Positions 8,901 through 17,090 of a DNA stretch of 64,000 nucleotides are shown one piece after another. The first letter of the stretch is position 1. Each line of letters opens with the position of its first letter. Source of the stretch: Spirosoma utsteinense. GTDB taxonomy: Bacteria > Bacteroidota > Bacteroidia > Cytophagales > Spirosomataceae. Position numbers and translations under genes: made by a program. The DNA lies in the NCBI RefSeq assembly GCF_014282275.1, contig NZ_VFIA01000001.1:1-64000 (forward strand), given 5' to 3'. The notes below the pieces were generated by a model, which was not told where the DNA came from, did not search any database, and was given only the letters and a program-made list of their open reading frames with translations.

Positions 8901-9575
8901 CTATTTCTCATCTTTCAGGGCCAATTGTACCAGCTCAAAGCTGCTGGTGACGCCCGCTTTGCGGATGATACTGGCCCGTTGGTTGGCAACCGTATTGGGG
9001 CTGATCGTGAACCGCTCGGCGATCTGCCGGTTGCTCATGCCCTGCGTCAGGCAGGTAAGTATCTGGGCTTCGCGGGCCGTTATTTTCTGCCATACCGAGC
9101 CCGGTCGTACCCGTTCCGGCTCCGGATCGGGCTCGCTGGTCTGGTACGCTGAGTCTGCCATGAATTGCTTGATAATAATAGAAGAGGCACTGGGAGGATA
9201 GTAGAATTCTCCGGTAGCCACTGAGCGGACAGCCCGCAGAATCTCTTCCTCGTTGGTGTCTTTCAGCAGATAGCCAGCCGCTCCGTGCTGAACCGCCTTC
9301 AGGATATAATCCGGATTGTGGTGCATGCTGAAGATGAGTATCCTGACGTTGGGATACTGCTTGCTCACTACCTTCGTTACGTCGATGCCCGACATGCGGG
9401 GCATGGTAATATCGAGTAACAGAACGTCTGGCTTAACCTCCGGAATCATGTCAATGGCATAATCGCCGTCGGTAGCTTCGCCAACAACGTCAATATCTGT
9501 TTCGTCTTCCAGTAAGGTCCGGATTCCTTTTCTGACTACGGCGTGGTCATCGGCAATGAGAAGTCGTATGGACAT
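8901..9575 (-). CDS. NarL/FixJ-family response regulator of the nitrite reductase operon
   Basis: A 224-residue two-domain regulator. The receiver domain has the acidic pair D9-D10, phospho-acceptor D55 (LLLDITMP), and the KDTNEEE lysine loop. The C-terminal LuxR/GerE helix-turn-helix (about 160-215) reads ITAREAQILTCLTQGMSNRQIAERF then SPNTVANQRASIIRKAG. The linker is proline/glutamate-rich. It starts 2 bp after the sensor kinase stop and is the last gene of nirB-nirD-kinase-regulator, so it most likely answers the linked kinase and controls nitrate-assimilation promoters, including its own operon. The specific target genes are inference. Confidence 0.9.
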   Translation of the reverse strand: MSIRLLIADDHAVVRKGIRTLLEDETDIDVVGEATDGDYAIDMIPEVKPDVLLLDITMPRMSGIDVTKVVSKQYPNVRILIFSMHHNPDYILKAVQHGAAGYLLKDTNEEEILRAVRSVATGEFYYPPSASSIIIKQFMADSAYQTSEPDPEPERVRPGSVWQKITAREAQILTCLTQGMSNRQIAERFTISPNTVANQRASIIRKAGVTSSFELVQLALKDEK

Positions 9576-9577
9576 AG

Positions 9578-11044
9578 CTAGTGAAGTAACGGATCGGTGA
9601 GGGTCAATTTAACCCATATTTTGGTTCCCTTTTTTAACTTCGAACTGATCTTGAGCTCACCGTTCAGCAGGCGAACCCGGGTGCTTATGTTATCGAGTCC
9701 TTTGGAGGAAGAACTATACAAGGGTACGTTCTCAGCCGCCGGGGCAGTAAACCCGTTGCCATCGTCGGCCACCGTCAGAATGACATTGTTTCGGGTGTGG
9801 TTCAACGTCATCCAGATGGCTTTAGGGTCAGCATGTTTAACGGCATTATTGAGGGCTTCCTGCCCAATTCGATACAGGCTTATGGCTGTAGCCGGGCTTA
9901 AGCGTATGTTTCGGTCGTCGCCCTCGTAGAACACGGGAATGCCTGACGTCTGGGTCGACTGGTCGGCCAGGAGCTTGAGAGCCGCACCCAGTCCGAAGTC
10001 ACCCAGTACCGAGGGCATCAGGTTGTGGGAAATCTGCCGGGTGGCCTGAATGGTGTCCTGGATCAGCGCCGTCAGCTCGTCGAAGCGTGTGCGCTGCTTT
10101 TCGTCCGTAAACGGCCCCTTTTTAATGCTGCCCGCCTGTAGCTTCAGCCCCGTTAGCATCTGGCCGATACCGTCGTGAAGCTCGCGGGCAAACCGCCGTC
10201 GCTCCTCTTCCTGCCCTTCCAGCAGGGCCGCCGACCGAACCGTGTCTTCTGCCCGCTGCAACTGGTATTTTTCGTCTTCGATCCGAAGAAGCTCCGTTTG
10301 CGTATCGGTGAGTTTGCGGTTCGTCACGGCCAGTGTGCGGTTGGCTGTTTCCAGTTGCTCGTTTACCAGCCGGAGGGCTTCTTCGGACTCAGACAGCATG
10401 CGAACCGTGTTCCGGGTGTGGCGGACAACGGGCCGGAAAATGAACAGCCCTTCGATCAAGACCACCAGCAGCGTCGTTAGCCCCAGTATCCACTCGACCC
10501 GTTCGAGGTACCGAACCCGCGCAAAACTTTCGGCATCGAACCGGAAGACGATGTCATTCATCTGCCGGAGGTAGGCGGGTTCATCCCGCAGCACCACCTG
10601 GAGGGCCTGCTGTTTCTGAGCCGGGCTGGAGCCAGCCTCATTGATGCGGACGAAGCTTTGCCGGAGGGATTCAAAAGCAGGGTCGATCCGGGTAAACATG
10701 CTGTCGATCACGGCACTCTTGCGTACCGCATAGGTTTTCTCCATCCGTAGCATGCCCTGGCGCAACTGCATGTGGCTCGTGCTCCAGGTGGTTAACAACG
10801 AGTCGAAGTGGACATTATCCATTGCCGTTACCCCCCCGGTCTTTAATAGCGACAGCTTGGTAAGCCGCTGGCTCAGCATCCGTTGCCGCCCTGCCACATT
10901 CAGTACCCGGCTGTCGTCATAGTGGTTGTTAATGGTGTCTTTGATGAACAGGAGCCCGCTGACAGTCAATACGGCCAGTATCGTGAGGGCCATCACGTAA
11001 AAGCGTGTTAGTCGGCGGGCTACCTGCTGATCGAGTTGCGACAT
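9578..11044 (-). CDS. PilJ/NarX-type sensor histidine kinase, probable nitrate/nitrite sensor
   Basis: A 488-residue membrane kinase. Transmembrane helix 1 is about residues 15-34, then a periplasmic PilJ-type helical domain that contains RVLNVAGRQRMLSQRL (46-61), closely resembling the nitrate-binding P-box of NarX/NarQ. Transmembrane helix 2 is about 184-205. A coiled-coil linker (215-270) leads to HisKA_3 dimerisation with phospho-acceptor H290 in RRFARELHDGIGQ, and an HATPase domain with N-box ALNNAVKHA and GNGF/SSKGLDNI glycine motifs. It starts 2 bp after nirD and ends 2 bp before the response regulator. Family and operon together support sensing of nitrate or nitrite; the ligand is inferred. 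Confidence 0.88.
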   Translation of the reverse strand: MSQLDQQVARRLTRFYVMALTILAVLTVSGLLFIKDTINNHYDDSRVLNVAGRQRMLSQRLTKLSLLKTGGVTAMDNVHFDSLLTTWSTSHMQLRQGMLRMEKTYAVRKSAVIDSMFTRIDPAFESLRQSFVRINEAGSSPAQKQQALQVVLRDEPAYLRQMNDIVFRFDAESFARVRYLERVEWILGLTTLLVVLIEGLFIFRPVVRHTRNTVRMLSESEEALRLVNEQLETANRTLAVTNRKLTDTQTELLRIEDEKYQLQRAEDTVRSAALLEGQEEERRRFARELHDGIGQMLTGLKLQAGSIKKGPFTDEKQRTRFDELTALIQDTIQATRQISHNLMPSVLGDFGLGAALKLLADQSTQTSGIPVFYEGDDRNIRLSPATAISLYRIGQEALNNAVKHADPKAIWMTLNHTRNNVILTVADDGNGFTAPAAENVPLYSSSSKGLDNISTRVRLLNGELKISSKLKKGTKIWVKLTLTDPLLH

Positions 11045-11046
11045 AC

Positions 11047-11403
11047 TTACTCGAAGCCAAGGTATACGATGCCCTCGGTGACCCTGACGGGATAGGTGCT
11101 GATCTGGTAGCCGTCGTCAGTAAGACACTGGCCGGTCTGTAGCGAAAACGTCTTTTTATGGAACGGACAGGCCACTTTGGGCTCATCGTTCTGGCTACCG
11201 ATCATACCCCGCGAAAGTGCCATTTGCTGACGGTGCGGACATTCGTTATCGGTAGCATACCACTCGCCCCGCCGGGCAAAGTTAAAGATCGCGATCTGCC
11301 GCCCGTCGATGAGTACACACGCCCCGCCATCTTCGGGAACGTGATCGACTGAACAGGCAGGATACCAGGTAATTTCGTCTTTATTGATTGTGAGTGTTTC
11401 CAT
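11047..11403 (-). CDS. nirD: Assimilatory nitrite reductase small subunit (Rieske-type)
   Basis: A 118-residue Rieske-fold protein, the small subunit of NADH-dependent siroheme nitrite reductase. The two iron-binding motifs are visible as ECPHRQQ and ACPFHKKTFSL, with the typical downstream TGQCL. The start is taken at ATG 11403 (METLTINKDE); the open frame extends 49 codons upstream, but that part translates the palindromic repeat at 11457-11545. It lies 199 bp downstream of nirB with the hairpin between, and 2 bp upstream of the sensor kinase. Confidence 0.9.
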   Translation of the reverse strand: METLTINKDEITWYPACSVDHVPEDGGACVLIDGRQIAIFNFARRGEWYATDNECPHRQQMALSRGMIGSQNDEPKVACPFHKKTFSLQTGQCLTDDGYQISTYPVRVTEGIVYLGFE

Positions 11404-11456
11404 GTGGTTAAAATGATTTTGGCTGGAAATGTTGAGAGATTTACGGGCTGTAACCA

Positions 11457-11545
11457 GTGTGTATGTGGGGAGAATACGTGGTGTCGGGTCCTGGAGCGCC
11501 AGCCCGGTCAGACCCGACACCCACGTATTCTCCCCACATACACAC
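11457..11545. repeat. Long palindrome between nirB and nirD containing a 36-bp repeat core
   Basis: Arms 11457-11490 and 11511-11545 are reverse complements over about 34 bp with a single base inserted. The 20-nt loop itself contains the small palindrome CTGGAGCGCCAG. Bases 11480-11515 match 17039-17074 in inverted orientation at 35 of 36 positions. Position inside the nirB-nirD transcript suggests a role in processing, attenuation or mRNA stability that sets the ratio of subunits and regulators. Confidence 0.8.
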
Positions 11546-11602
11546 CCCAACTAAGGCCCGACACCGTGGATGCACGAAACAGGTTCAGGTTGTTTGTGCC
11601 GG

Positions 11603-14140
11603 TCAAGCCCACTCTTTGGCCCGCTTCTGATCGCGCAGCGCGTCAAACTGAACCGTAGGGTCTTTCTGTTCGGGCATGTTGACAAAGTGGGAGAAACGGG
11701 CGCGAAGTGCCGGGCTATCCACGACCTCTTTCCACTCGCATTTGAAGGTATCCACCAGTAACTGCATCTCACGTTCCAGATCACTGGTGATACCCAGCAC
11801 ATCGTCGATAATGACAGCCCGCAGGTAGGTCATGCCGCCTTCCAGTTTATTGAGCCAGGTGGCCGTGCGCGTGAGCGGGTCGGCGGTTTTGATGTAGAAC
11901 ATCAGGAACCGGTCGATGTAGCGGATACACGTTTCTTTGTCCACGTCAGAGGCCAGCAACTGGGCGTGTTGCGGTTTCGAGCCGCCGTTGCCGCCTATGT
12001 ACAGATTCCACCCTTTTTCGGTGGCGATGATACCAAAGTCCTTGCTCTGGGCTTCGGCGCATTCGCGAATGCAGCCCGACACCCCCGATTTGATTTTGTG
12101 TGGCGACCGAATGCCTTTGTAGCGTTCTTCAACCTCAATCGCGAACGAGACGGAATCCTGCACGCCAAATCGGCACCAGGTGCTGCCCACGCAACTTTTT
12201 ACGGTACGCAGCGATTTGCCATAGGCATGACCACTCTCGAAACCGGCGGCTATAAGCTCTTCCCAGATGATCGGTAAGTCGCCAACGTGTGCCCCGAACA
12301 GGTCAATCCGCTGGCCGCCGGTAATTTTGGTGTAGAGACCATATTTTTTGGCTACCTGTCCAATCACGATCAGCTTATCGGGGGTGATTTCGCCACCCGG
12401 AATGCGGGGAACGACCGAATATGTACCACCTTTCTGGATATTGGCCAGATACCGGTCGTTCGAATCCTGAATCGTGGCCCGGCCTTTCTCCAGAATGTTC
12501 TCGTTCCACAGGCTCGCCAGGATAGACGCCACAGCCGGTTTGCACACCTCACAACCATCCCCATGACCAACCTGATCGATCACGGCGTCGAAGGTTTTCA
12601 GGCTGTTGATTTTTACCAGATCCAGCAATTCCTGCCGGGTGAAGTCGAAGTGTTCGCAAAGGATATTACGAACATAGACGCCCTTTTGCTTCATGACACC
12701 CTGAATGATGTCTTTCACCATAGGCGTACAGCCTCCGCAACCGGTACAGGCTTTCGTTGCTTTCTTGAGCGCATCGACCGTATTATGACCGTTCTCCCCG
12801 ATTTCGTGGCAAAGCATGGCTTTCGTAACCGCTTCGCAGGAGCAGATCAGCGCATCGTCGGGAAGGCTCATGACTCCCGCTCCCGCTTCTTCACCCCCTC
12901 TGGAGCCCAGAATCAGGTCTTCGGGATTGGGAGGAAGCACGGTTTTGTTCTTGCAGGTTTGCAGCAGCATATTGTATTGTTCTGCATCGCCTACCAGAAT
13001 GCCGCCCAACAATTCTTTGCCATCGGCCGATATATTGATCCGCTTATAAACACCCTTTGCCTTGTTTTCGTAAACGATGGACGTGCAGCCGTCCGATTCG
13101 CCGGCAAATGGCTCGCCAAACGAACCTACGTCGGTACCAATCAACTTTAGCTTCGTGGACATGTCGTAGGGCTTGAACTCTTTTTCGTGGCCCATCAAAC
13201 GTGACGCTACTACGTCGGCCATCTCATTGCCCGGTGCTACCAGTCCATAAATCATGTGGTGGGCTACGGCACATTCGCCAATAGCGAAAATAGCCGGGTC
13301 GGATGTTTGCAGGAAGTTATCGACAAGGATTCCCCCACGCGGGTGGGTTTCTATACCCGATGCTTTGGCCAGTTCATCACGTGGCCGGATACCCGCCGAG
13401 ATAACCAGCATATCAACGTCTATGCGCGAGCCATCGGCAAACAGCATGCCTGTAATAGCCTCGTCGCCGGTAATTTCCTGGGTGCTTTTCGACAGGTGAA
13501 TCGTCAGCCCCAGCGATTCCAGCTGCCGTTGCAGAACACCTGAACCGGCGGCGTCAATCTGACGTGGCATCAGGCGGGGAGCAAACTCTACTACGTGTGC
13601 TTCGTCCATGCCCAGGTCGAGCAGGGCTTTCGCGGCTTCCAGACCAAGCAGGCCACCACCCAATACGGCCCCCTTCCGGGCCGACCCAGGCCGGGCTTTT
13701 CGTGCGTAGGACTGGATAAGGTCGAGGTCTTCTATGGTACGGTATACAAAGACGCCGTCCTTTTCGACGCCAGCCACGGCGGGGACAAAGGCCCCCGAGC
13801 CGGTGGCCAGTACCAGATAGTCATAGGCAACTACGACGCCATGATGGGAACGAACCTCTTTGCGTTCCCGGTCGATGTCGACAACGGGATCGGTGAGATA
13901 AAGCGTAATGCCGTTATCGGCATACCAGCTCTGGGGCGCAAGCGTCAGATCGTCGGCGGTTTTGCCATCGAAATACGCACTTAAATGGACCCGGTCGTAG
14001 GCTACACGAGGCTCTTCCCCAAAAACCGTTAGTGTAAACCGTTGTTCGTTTTTCTCTTTGGCTACTAATTTCTCGCAGAACTTGTAGCCCACCATGCCGT
14101 TGCCAATGACGACGACACGTCTATTTGTGTTTGTGCTCAT
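11603..14140 (-). CDS. nirB: Assimilatory nitrite reductase [NAD(P)H] large subunit
   Basis: An 845-residue enzyme that reduces nitrite to ammonium in the cytosol. In order: FAD/NAD(P)H reductase module (VVVIGNGMVGYKF at the start; GGGLLGLEAAKALLDLG near 150), BFD-like [2Fe-2S] domain with LICSCEAVTK and KACTGCGGC (about 420-475), ferredoxin-like half domains, and the siroheme/4Fe-4S half with SCVGSTWCRFG and VSGCIRECAEA near 640-690. All four cluster cysteines are present, so it should be active. First gene of the leftward arm; TACTTTTG on the minus strand (14231-14238) about 90 bp upstream may be its -7 element. Confidence 0.95.
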   Translation of the reverse strand: MSTNTNRRVVVIGNGMVGYKFCEKLVAKEKNEQRFTLTVFGEEPRVAYDRVHLSAYFDGKTADDLTLAPQSWYADNGITLYLTDPVVDIDRERKEVRSHHGVVVAYDYLVLATGSGAFVPAVAGVEKDGVFVYRTIEDLDLIQSYARKARPGSARKGAVLGGGLLGLEAAKALLDLGMDEAHVVEFAPRLMPRQIDAAGSGVLQRQLESLGLTIHLSKSTQEITGDEAITGMLFADGSRIDVDMLVISAGIRPRDELAKASGIETHPRGGILVDNFLQTSDPAIFAIGECAVAHHMIYGLVAPGNEMADVVASRLMGHEKEFKPYDMSTKLKLIGTDVGSFGEPFAGESDGCTSIVYENKAKGVYKRINISADGKELLGGILVGDAEQYNMLLQTCKNKTVLPPNPEDLILGSRGGEEAGAGVMSLPDDALICSCEAVTKAMLCHEIGENGHNTVDALKKATKACTGCGGCTPMVKDIIQGVMKQKGVYVRNILCEHFDFTRQELLDLVKINSLKTFDAVIDQVGHGDGCEVCKPAVASILASLWNENILEKGRATIQDSNDRYLANIQKGGTYSVVPRIPGGEITPDKLIVIGQVAKKYGLYTKITGGQRIDLFGAHVGDLPIIWEELIAAGFESGHAYGKSLRTVKSCVGSTWCRFGVQDSVSFAIEVEERYKGIRSPHKIKSGVSGCIRECAEAQSKDFGIIATEKGWNLYIGGNGGSKPQHAQLLASDVDKETCIRYIDRFLMFYIKTADPLTRTATWLNKLEGGMTYLRAVIIDDVLGITSDLEREMQLLVDTFKCEWKEVVDSPALRARFSHFVNMPEQKDPTVQFDALRDQKRAKEWA

Positions 14141-14230
14141 AGTTAATTGTAACTATAACATTGTGAAAACCCTGTTTTATTATTGCATTAATCTAAGAAA
14201 ATAGCCTTTTTCCTCCCAAAATAGGCTAGT

Positions 14231-14238
14231 CAAAAGTA
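14231..14238 (-). promoter_or_regulatory. Possible -7 element of the nirB operon
   Basis: The minus strand reads TACTTTTG, fitting TAnnTTTG, about 90 bp upstream of the nirB ATG. No TTG is found 19 bp further upstream, so it is weaker than the divergent promoter and may need an activator. Confidence 0.4.
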
Positions 14239-14313
14239 AGAGGTGTTTTGTTGAAAACCTAATGTATTATTTTGTTAATAGTTAATAATGAAGCATATTT
14301 TTTTGTTAAACGC

Positions 14314-14343
14314 TTGTTTATGCGAATTTCATCTCTACTTTTG
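14314..14343 (+). promoter_or_regulatory. Bacteroidota-type promoter of the nitrate uptake arm
   Basis: TTG at 14314-14316, exactly 19 bp, then TACTTTTG at 14336-14343: a perfect fit to the Bacteroidota -33 TTG / -7 TAnnTTTG promoter. Transcription would begin near 14350, about 25 nt before the ATG at 14375. The surrounding 14141-14374 is AT-rich with repeated GTTAATA/TTGTTAA words, possible regulator sites. Confidence 0.7.
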
Positions 14344-14374
14344 ATCCATCAATCGGAGATAGTGGTGTATAGCT

Positions 14375-15190
14375 ATGAATAGTACAATACCACTATCAAA
14401 CTCTTACTCGTTAAGTCAGATGAAGCCAAAGCTAACACTCGTGGGGGCGGGTCCCGGCGACGGCGAATTGATCACCTTAAAAGGGATCAGGGCGCTTCGA
14501 CAAGCCGACGTTGTTTTATACGACGATCTGGCCAATCACACTTTACTGGACTTTGCACCCGAAGCCGCGTCTACGATTTATGTAGGTAAACGGGCAGGGA
14601 AAGCGTCGTTTACGCAGCAGGAAATTAATGAGTTGATCGTTCGGTGCGCTCAGGAATACGGCCACGTGGTTCGGCTTAAAGGGGGCGACCCGTATGTATT
14701 CGGACGTGGTTTTGAAGAGCAGGAGTATGCCCGTCAGTATGGTATACAGTGCGAGGTAGTGTCGGGGGTATCGAGTTGTATAGCCGTACCCGCATCGCAG
14801 GGCATACCCGTAACCAGCCGGGGTGTAAGCGAGAGCTTTTGGGTGATCACCGGCACGACCCGGAAAGGCGAACTTTCGGACGATTTACGGCTGGCCGTTC
14901 AATCCAAAGCAACGGTCATTGTATTGATGGGCATGGGTAAACTGGATGAACTCTGTGCGATGTATTGCCAGGCCGGGCGTGGCCATTTGCCCATGGCAAT
15001 CGTACAGAACGGAACACGTGCTGATGAACAGTGCGTAATTGGTCAGGTCTGGAATATGCCGATGCTGGCAGCAGAACAAGGCGTGGGGGCGCCTGCTGTG
15101 CTGGTTATCGGTGAAGTCGTTTCGCTACACCCGTCGTATCTGGCGGCCTGTATGCAGAATGTATCCATGGCTCAGACCCGGCCCCTTTAG
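14375..15190 (+). CDS. cobA: Uroporphyrinogen-III C-methyltransferase
   Basis: A 271-residue SUMT that makes precorrin-2 from uroporphyrinogen III with two S-adenosylmethionine, the first step towards siroheme. Hallmarks are LVGAGPGDGELITLKGIRAL, VLYDDLAN, YVGKRAGKASFTQQEIN, VVRLKGGDPYVFGRGFEE, VSGVSSCIAVPA and GIPVTSRG, all in normal order. The alternative start ATG 14420 (MKPKLT) would match most family members better at the N terminus. It opens the rightward nitrate arm, consistent with supplying siroheme for NirB. No dehydrogenase/ferrochelatase domain (as in CysG) is fused, so the later steps are encoded elsewhere. Confidence 0.93.
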   Translation: MNSTIPLSNSYSLSQMKPKLTLVGAGPGDGELITLKGIRALRQADVVLYDDLANHTLLDFAPEAASTIYVGKRAGKASFTQQEINELIVRCAQEYGHVVRLKGGDPYVFGRGFEEQEYARQYGIQCEVVSGVSSCIAVPASQGIPVTSRGVSESFWVITGTTRKGELSDDLRLAVQSKATVIVLMGMGKLDELCAMYCQAGRGHLPMAIVQNGTRADEQCVIGQVWNMPMLAAEQGVGAPAVLVIGEVVSLHPSYLAACMQNVSMAQTRPL

Positions 15191-15207
15191 GGGTTAGGGC
15201 AAAAAAA

Positions 15208-15242
15208 AGCCGATCCGGTGTGGGGGCACCTTTGGATCGGCT
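15208..15242 (+). terminator. Hairpin after cobA
   Basis: AGCCGATCC (15208-15216) pairs with GGATCGGCT (15234-15242) around a 17-nt loop, 17 bp after the stop codon and preceded by an eight-A run. Probably a partial terminator; the remaining 230 bp to the porin gene (15243-15473) is pyrimidine-rich leader with no other feature seen. Confidence 0.55.
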
Positions 15243-15473
15243 AAACAGGGTTTGTCTATGCTTAACACAAACGTTTCAAAGAAAATGAAAAAAAACAGGT
15301 AAAGCAAATCAGCATCTTCCTGCCACTGGCCGCGCGATAGCCCGCCAGTCTTCTCCGTCGCGCCTTCCGCGCTTTCATTCCAGCCTGTTCTTCACGCTCT
15401 TACTCCCTCTCGGGTAAGCTACCTCTCTATTGTCTCTACCGTTCACTTTCTTCTTGATCTGATTGCCTATTTT

Positions 15474-17024
15474 ATGAAATCTACACGCAAACTGGGGGCG
15501 TTGGCAGGTGTTATCCTGCTGCTGACCCAATCAACGATATTCGCACAGTTCTCGCTCATTGGTCAGGTTCGCACCCGTACTGAACTGCGCAACGGGCTGG
15601 GTAACCTGGCCCCGAAAGATGCCCCGGCGGCTTTTTTTACCTCCCAGCGCACTCGCCTTACGTTCGGCTACAAATGGGATCGTGTACAATTTCAGACGTC
15701 TGTTCAGGATGTTCGCGTATGGGGTCAGGATGCGGCTACTATTAATAATGCCGATGGGAATCGCCTGATGGTTCACGAAGCCTGGGCCGAGGTAACGCTG
15801 GCAAACAGTGCCGACACGACGATAAAATTTAAAGCACTTCAGAATCTTTCCCTCAAAATAGGCCGTCAGGAGCTTGTTTATGACGATGTGCGGCTACTGG
15901 GTAACCTCGACTGGCTGCAACAGGGACGCCGGTTCGATGCGGCTCTTCTGAAAGGACAGCACATGGGGTGGGCACTTGACCTAGGCGTTGGCTTCAACCA
16001 GAATACGGATGCATTTGGTACGGTAGGCGATAATTACACACCGGGCAACGTACCTCAGTCGGCGCTGTCGAACAAAAATGTGACGCTGGCGATTCCGGCG
16101 GGTTTTATTCCAACCGCCGGAAAAGGGGGTGCTCCGGTACTGGCAACGCCACTGAGCACGAACGGCCAGAACCAGCAGTTCAAGTCGTTTCAAATGGCGT
16201 ACCTGACGCGCAAATTCAATCAAACGAAATTCTCGGCACTGTTCTTTAAAGACGACTTTCAAAAGTACCGGGCCGACTCACTTGGTACCGCCACGGCTGG
16301 TTACGTATATGGGAGACGTTATGACGTTGCGGGCACAAATTCGCGCAAGACATACGGGGCCATGCTCACAGGCCAGTTGGGCAACACATCCTCAAAATTG
16401 GGCAAAGTTCAATGGCAGGCGTTTGCCTATGGGCAGGGCGGGAAAGACCGCGATGGTTTGACAATCAAAAAAGCGTATCACTATGGCGGTAACGTCATGT
16501 TCCAGAAAGGGCTGTTAAGTGTTGGCCCCGGCTACGAAGTGCTGTCGGGTAACGATGCGACCACGATTCGGTCGGGCCAAACCAGCCGATTCGATCCGCT
16601 GTATGGTACGCCACACCGTCACTGGGGGTATATGGACTACTTCTATGTGGGCACCGGTTCGCCCGCTGGTGGGTTGAAAGATGCGTTTCTGAAGTTCAAA
16701 TACACAGCAACCCGACTGACTACCACCTTCGATATTCACTACTTTGCCCTGGCCGCCCCCACCTACAACAAAATGGCCGATGCGCCCGCCGGTTCGCTAT
16801 TGTCGAATAAGCTGGGTATAGAATATGACTTCGTGGCGAACTACGCCCTCAATAAATTCACCAATCTGGAATTTGGCTATTCGGTCATGAATGGCACGAA
16901 CAGTCTGGAATATGCCAAGCAAGGGACGATGGGCCAGAAAGATCATATCGGTACCTGGTCTTACCTGATGATCAACATTCGCCCGGATTTCTTCTACGCC
17001 AAACCCGTAGCGATCAAGCAGTAG
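15474..17024 (+). CDS. Alginate-export-family outer-membrane porin
   Basis: A 516-residue outer-membrane barrel of the alginate_exp family (PF13372). It has a signal peptide (residues 1-25, ...STIFAQ), then IGQVRTRTELRNGL, FFTSQRTRLTFGYKWDRVQFQTSVQDVRVWGQD, and LKIGRQELVYDDVRLLGNLDWLQQGRRFDAA, all typical early-barrel motifs, with alternating strands to the end. Such proteins often accompany transporters in Bacteroidota and need not export alginate. Its place between cobA and nrtA suggests an anion channel for nitrate/nitrite across the outer membrane (inference). Confidence 0.82.
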   Translation: MKSTRKLGALAGVILLLTQSTIFAQFSLIGQVRTRTELRNGLGNLAPKDAPAAFFTSQRTRLTFGYKWDRVQFQTSVQDVRVWGQDAATINNADGNRLMVHEAWAEVTLANSADTTIKFKALQNLSLKIGRQELVYDDVRLLGNLDWLQQGRRFDAALLKGQHMGWALDLGVGFNQNTDAFGTVGDNYTPGNVPQSALSNKNVTLAIPAGFIPTAGKGGAPVLATPLSTNGQNQQFKSFQMAYLTRKFNQTKFSALFFKDDFQKYRADSLGTATAGYVYGRRYDVAGTNSRKTYGAMLTGQLGNTSSKLGKVQWQAFAYGQGGKDRDGLTIKKAYHYGGNVMFQKGLLSVGPGYEVLSGNDATTIRSGQTSRFDPLYGTPHRHWGYMDYFYVGTGSPAGGLKDAFLKFKYTATRLTTTFDIHYFALAAPTYNKMADAPAGSLLSNKLGIEYDFVANYALNKFTNLEFGYSVMNGTNSLEYAKQGTMGQKDHIGTWSYLMINIRPDFFYAKPVAIKQ

Positions 17025-17038
17025 TGCAATTTGATGGC

Positions 17039-17074
17039 GGGTCTGACCGGGCTGGCGCTCCAGAACCCGACACC
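17039..17074. repeat. Second copy of the 36-bp intergenic repeat
   Basis: Reverse complement matches 11480-11515 at 35 of 36 bases. Here the long outer arms seen at 11457-11545 are missing, leaving a short hairpin. It sits between the porin stop (17024) and the nrtA-like start (17091), inside the operon. Confidence 0.8.
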
Positions 17075-17090
17075 ACAACTGAACAAACAC

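Noticed and set aside
11404..11550. 49-residue N-terminal extension of nirD
   Set aside because: Encodes the palindromic repeat; NirD proteins begin near ATG 11403.
12287..13150. Long plus-strand open frame opposite nirB
   Set aside because: Antisense shadow in GC-rich coding DNA; no motif, and nirB is fully conserved on the other strand.
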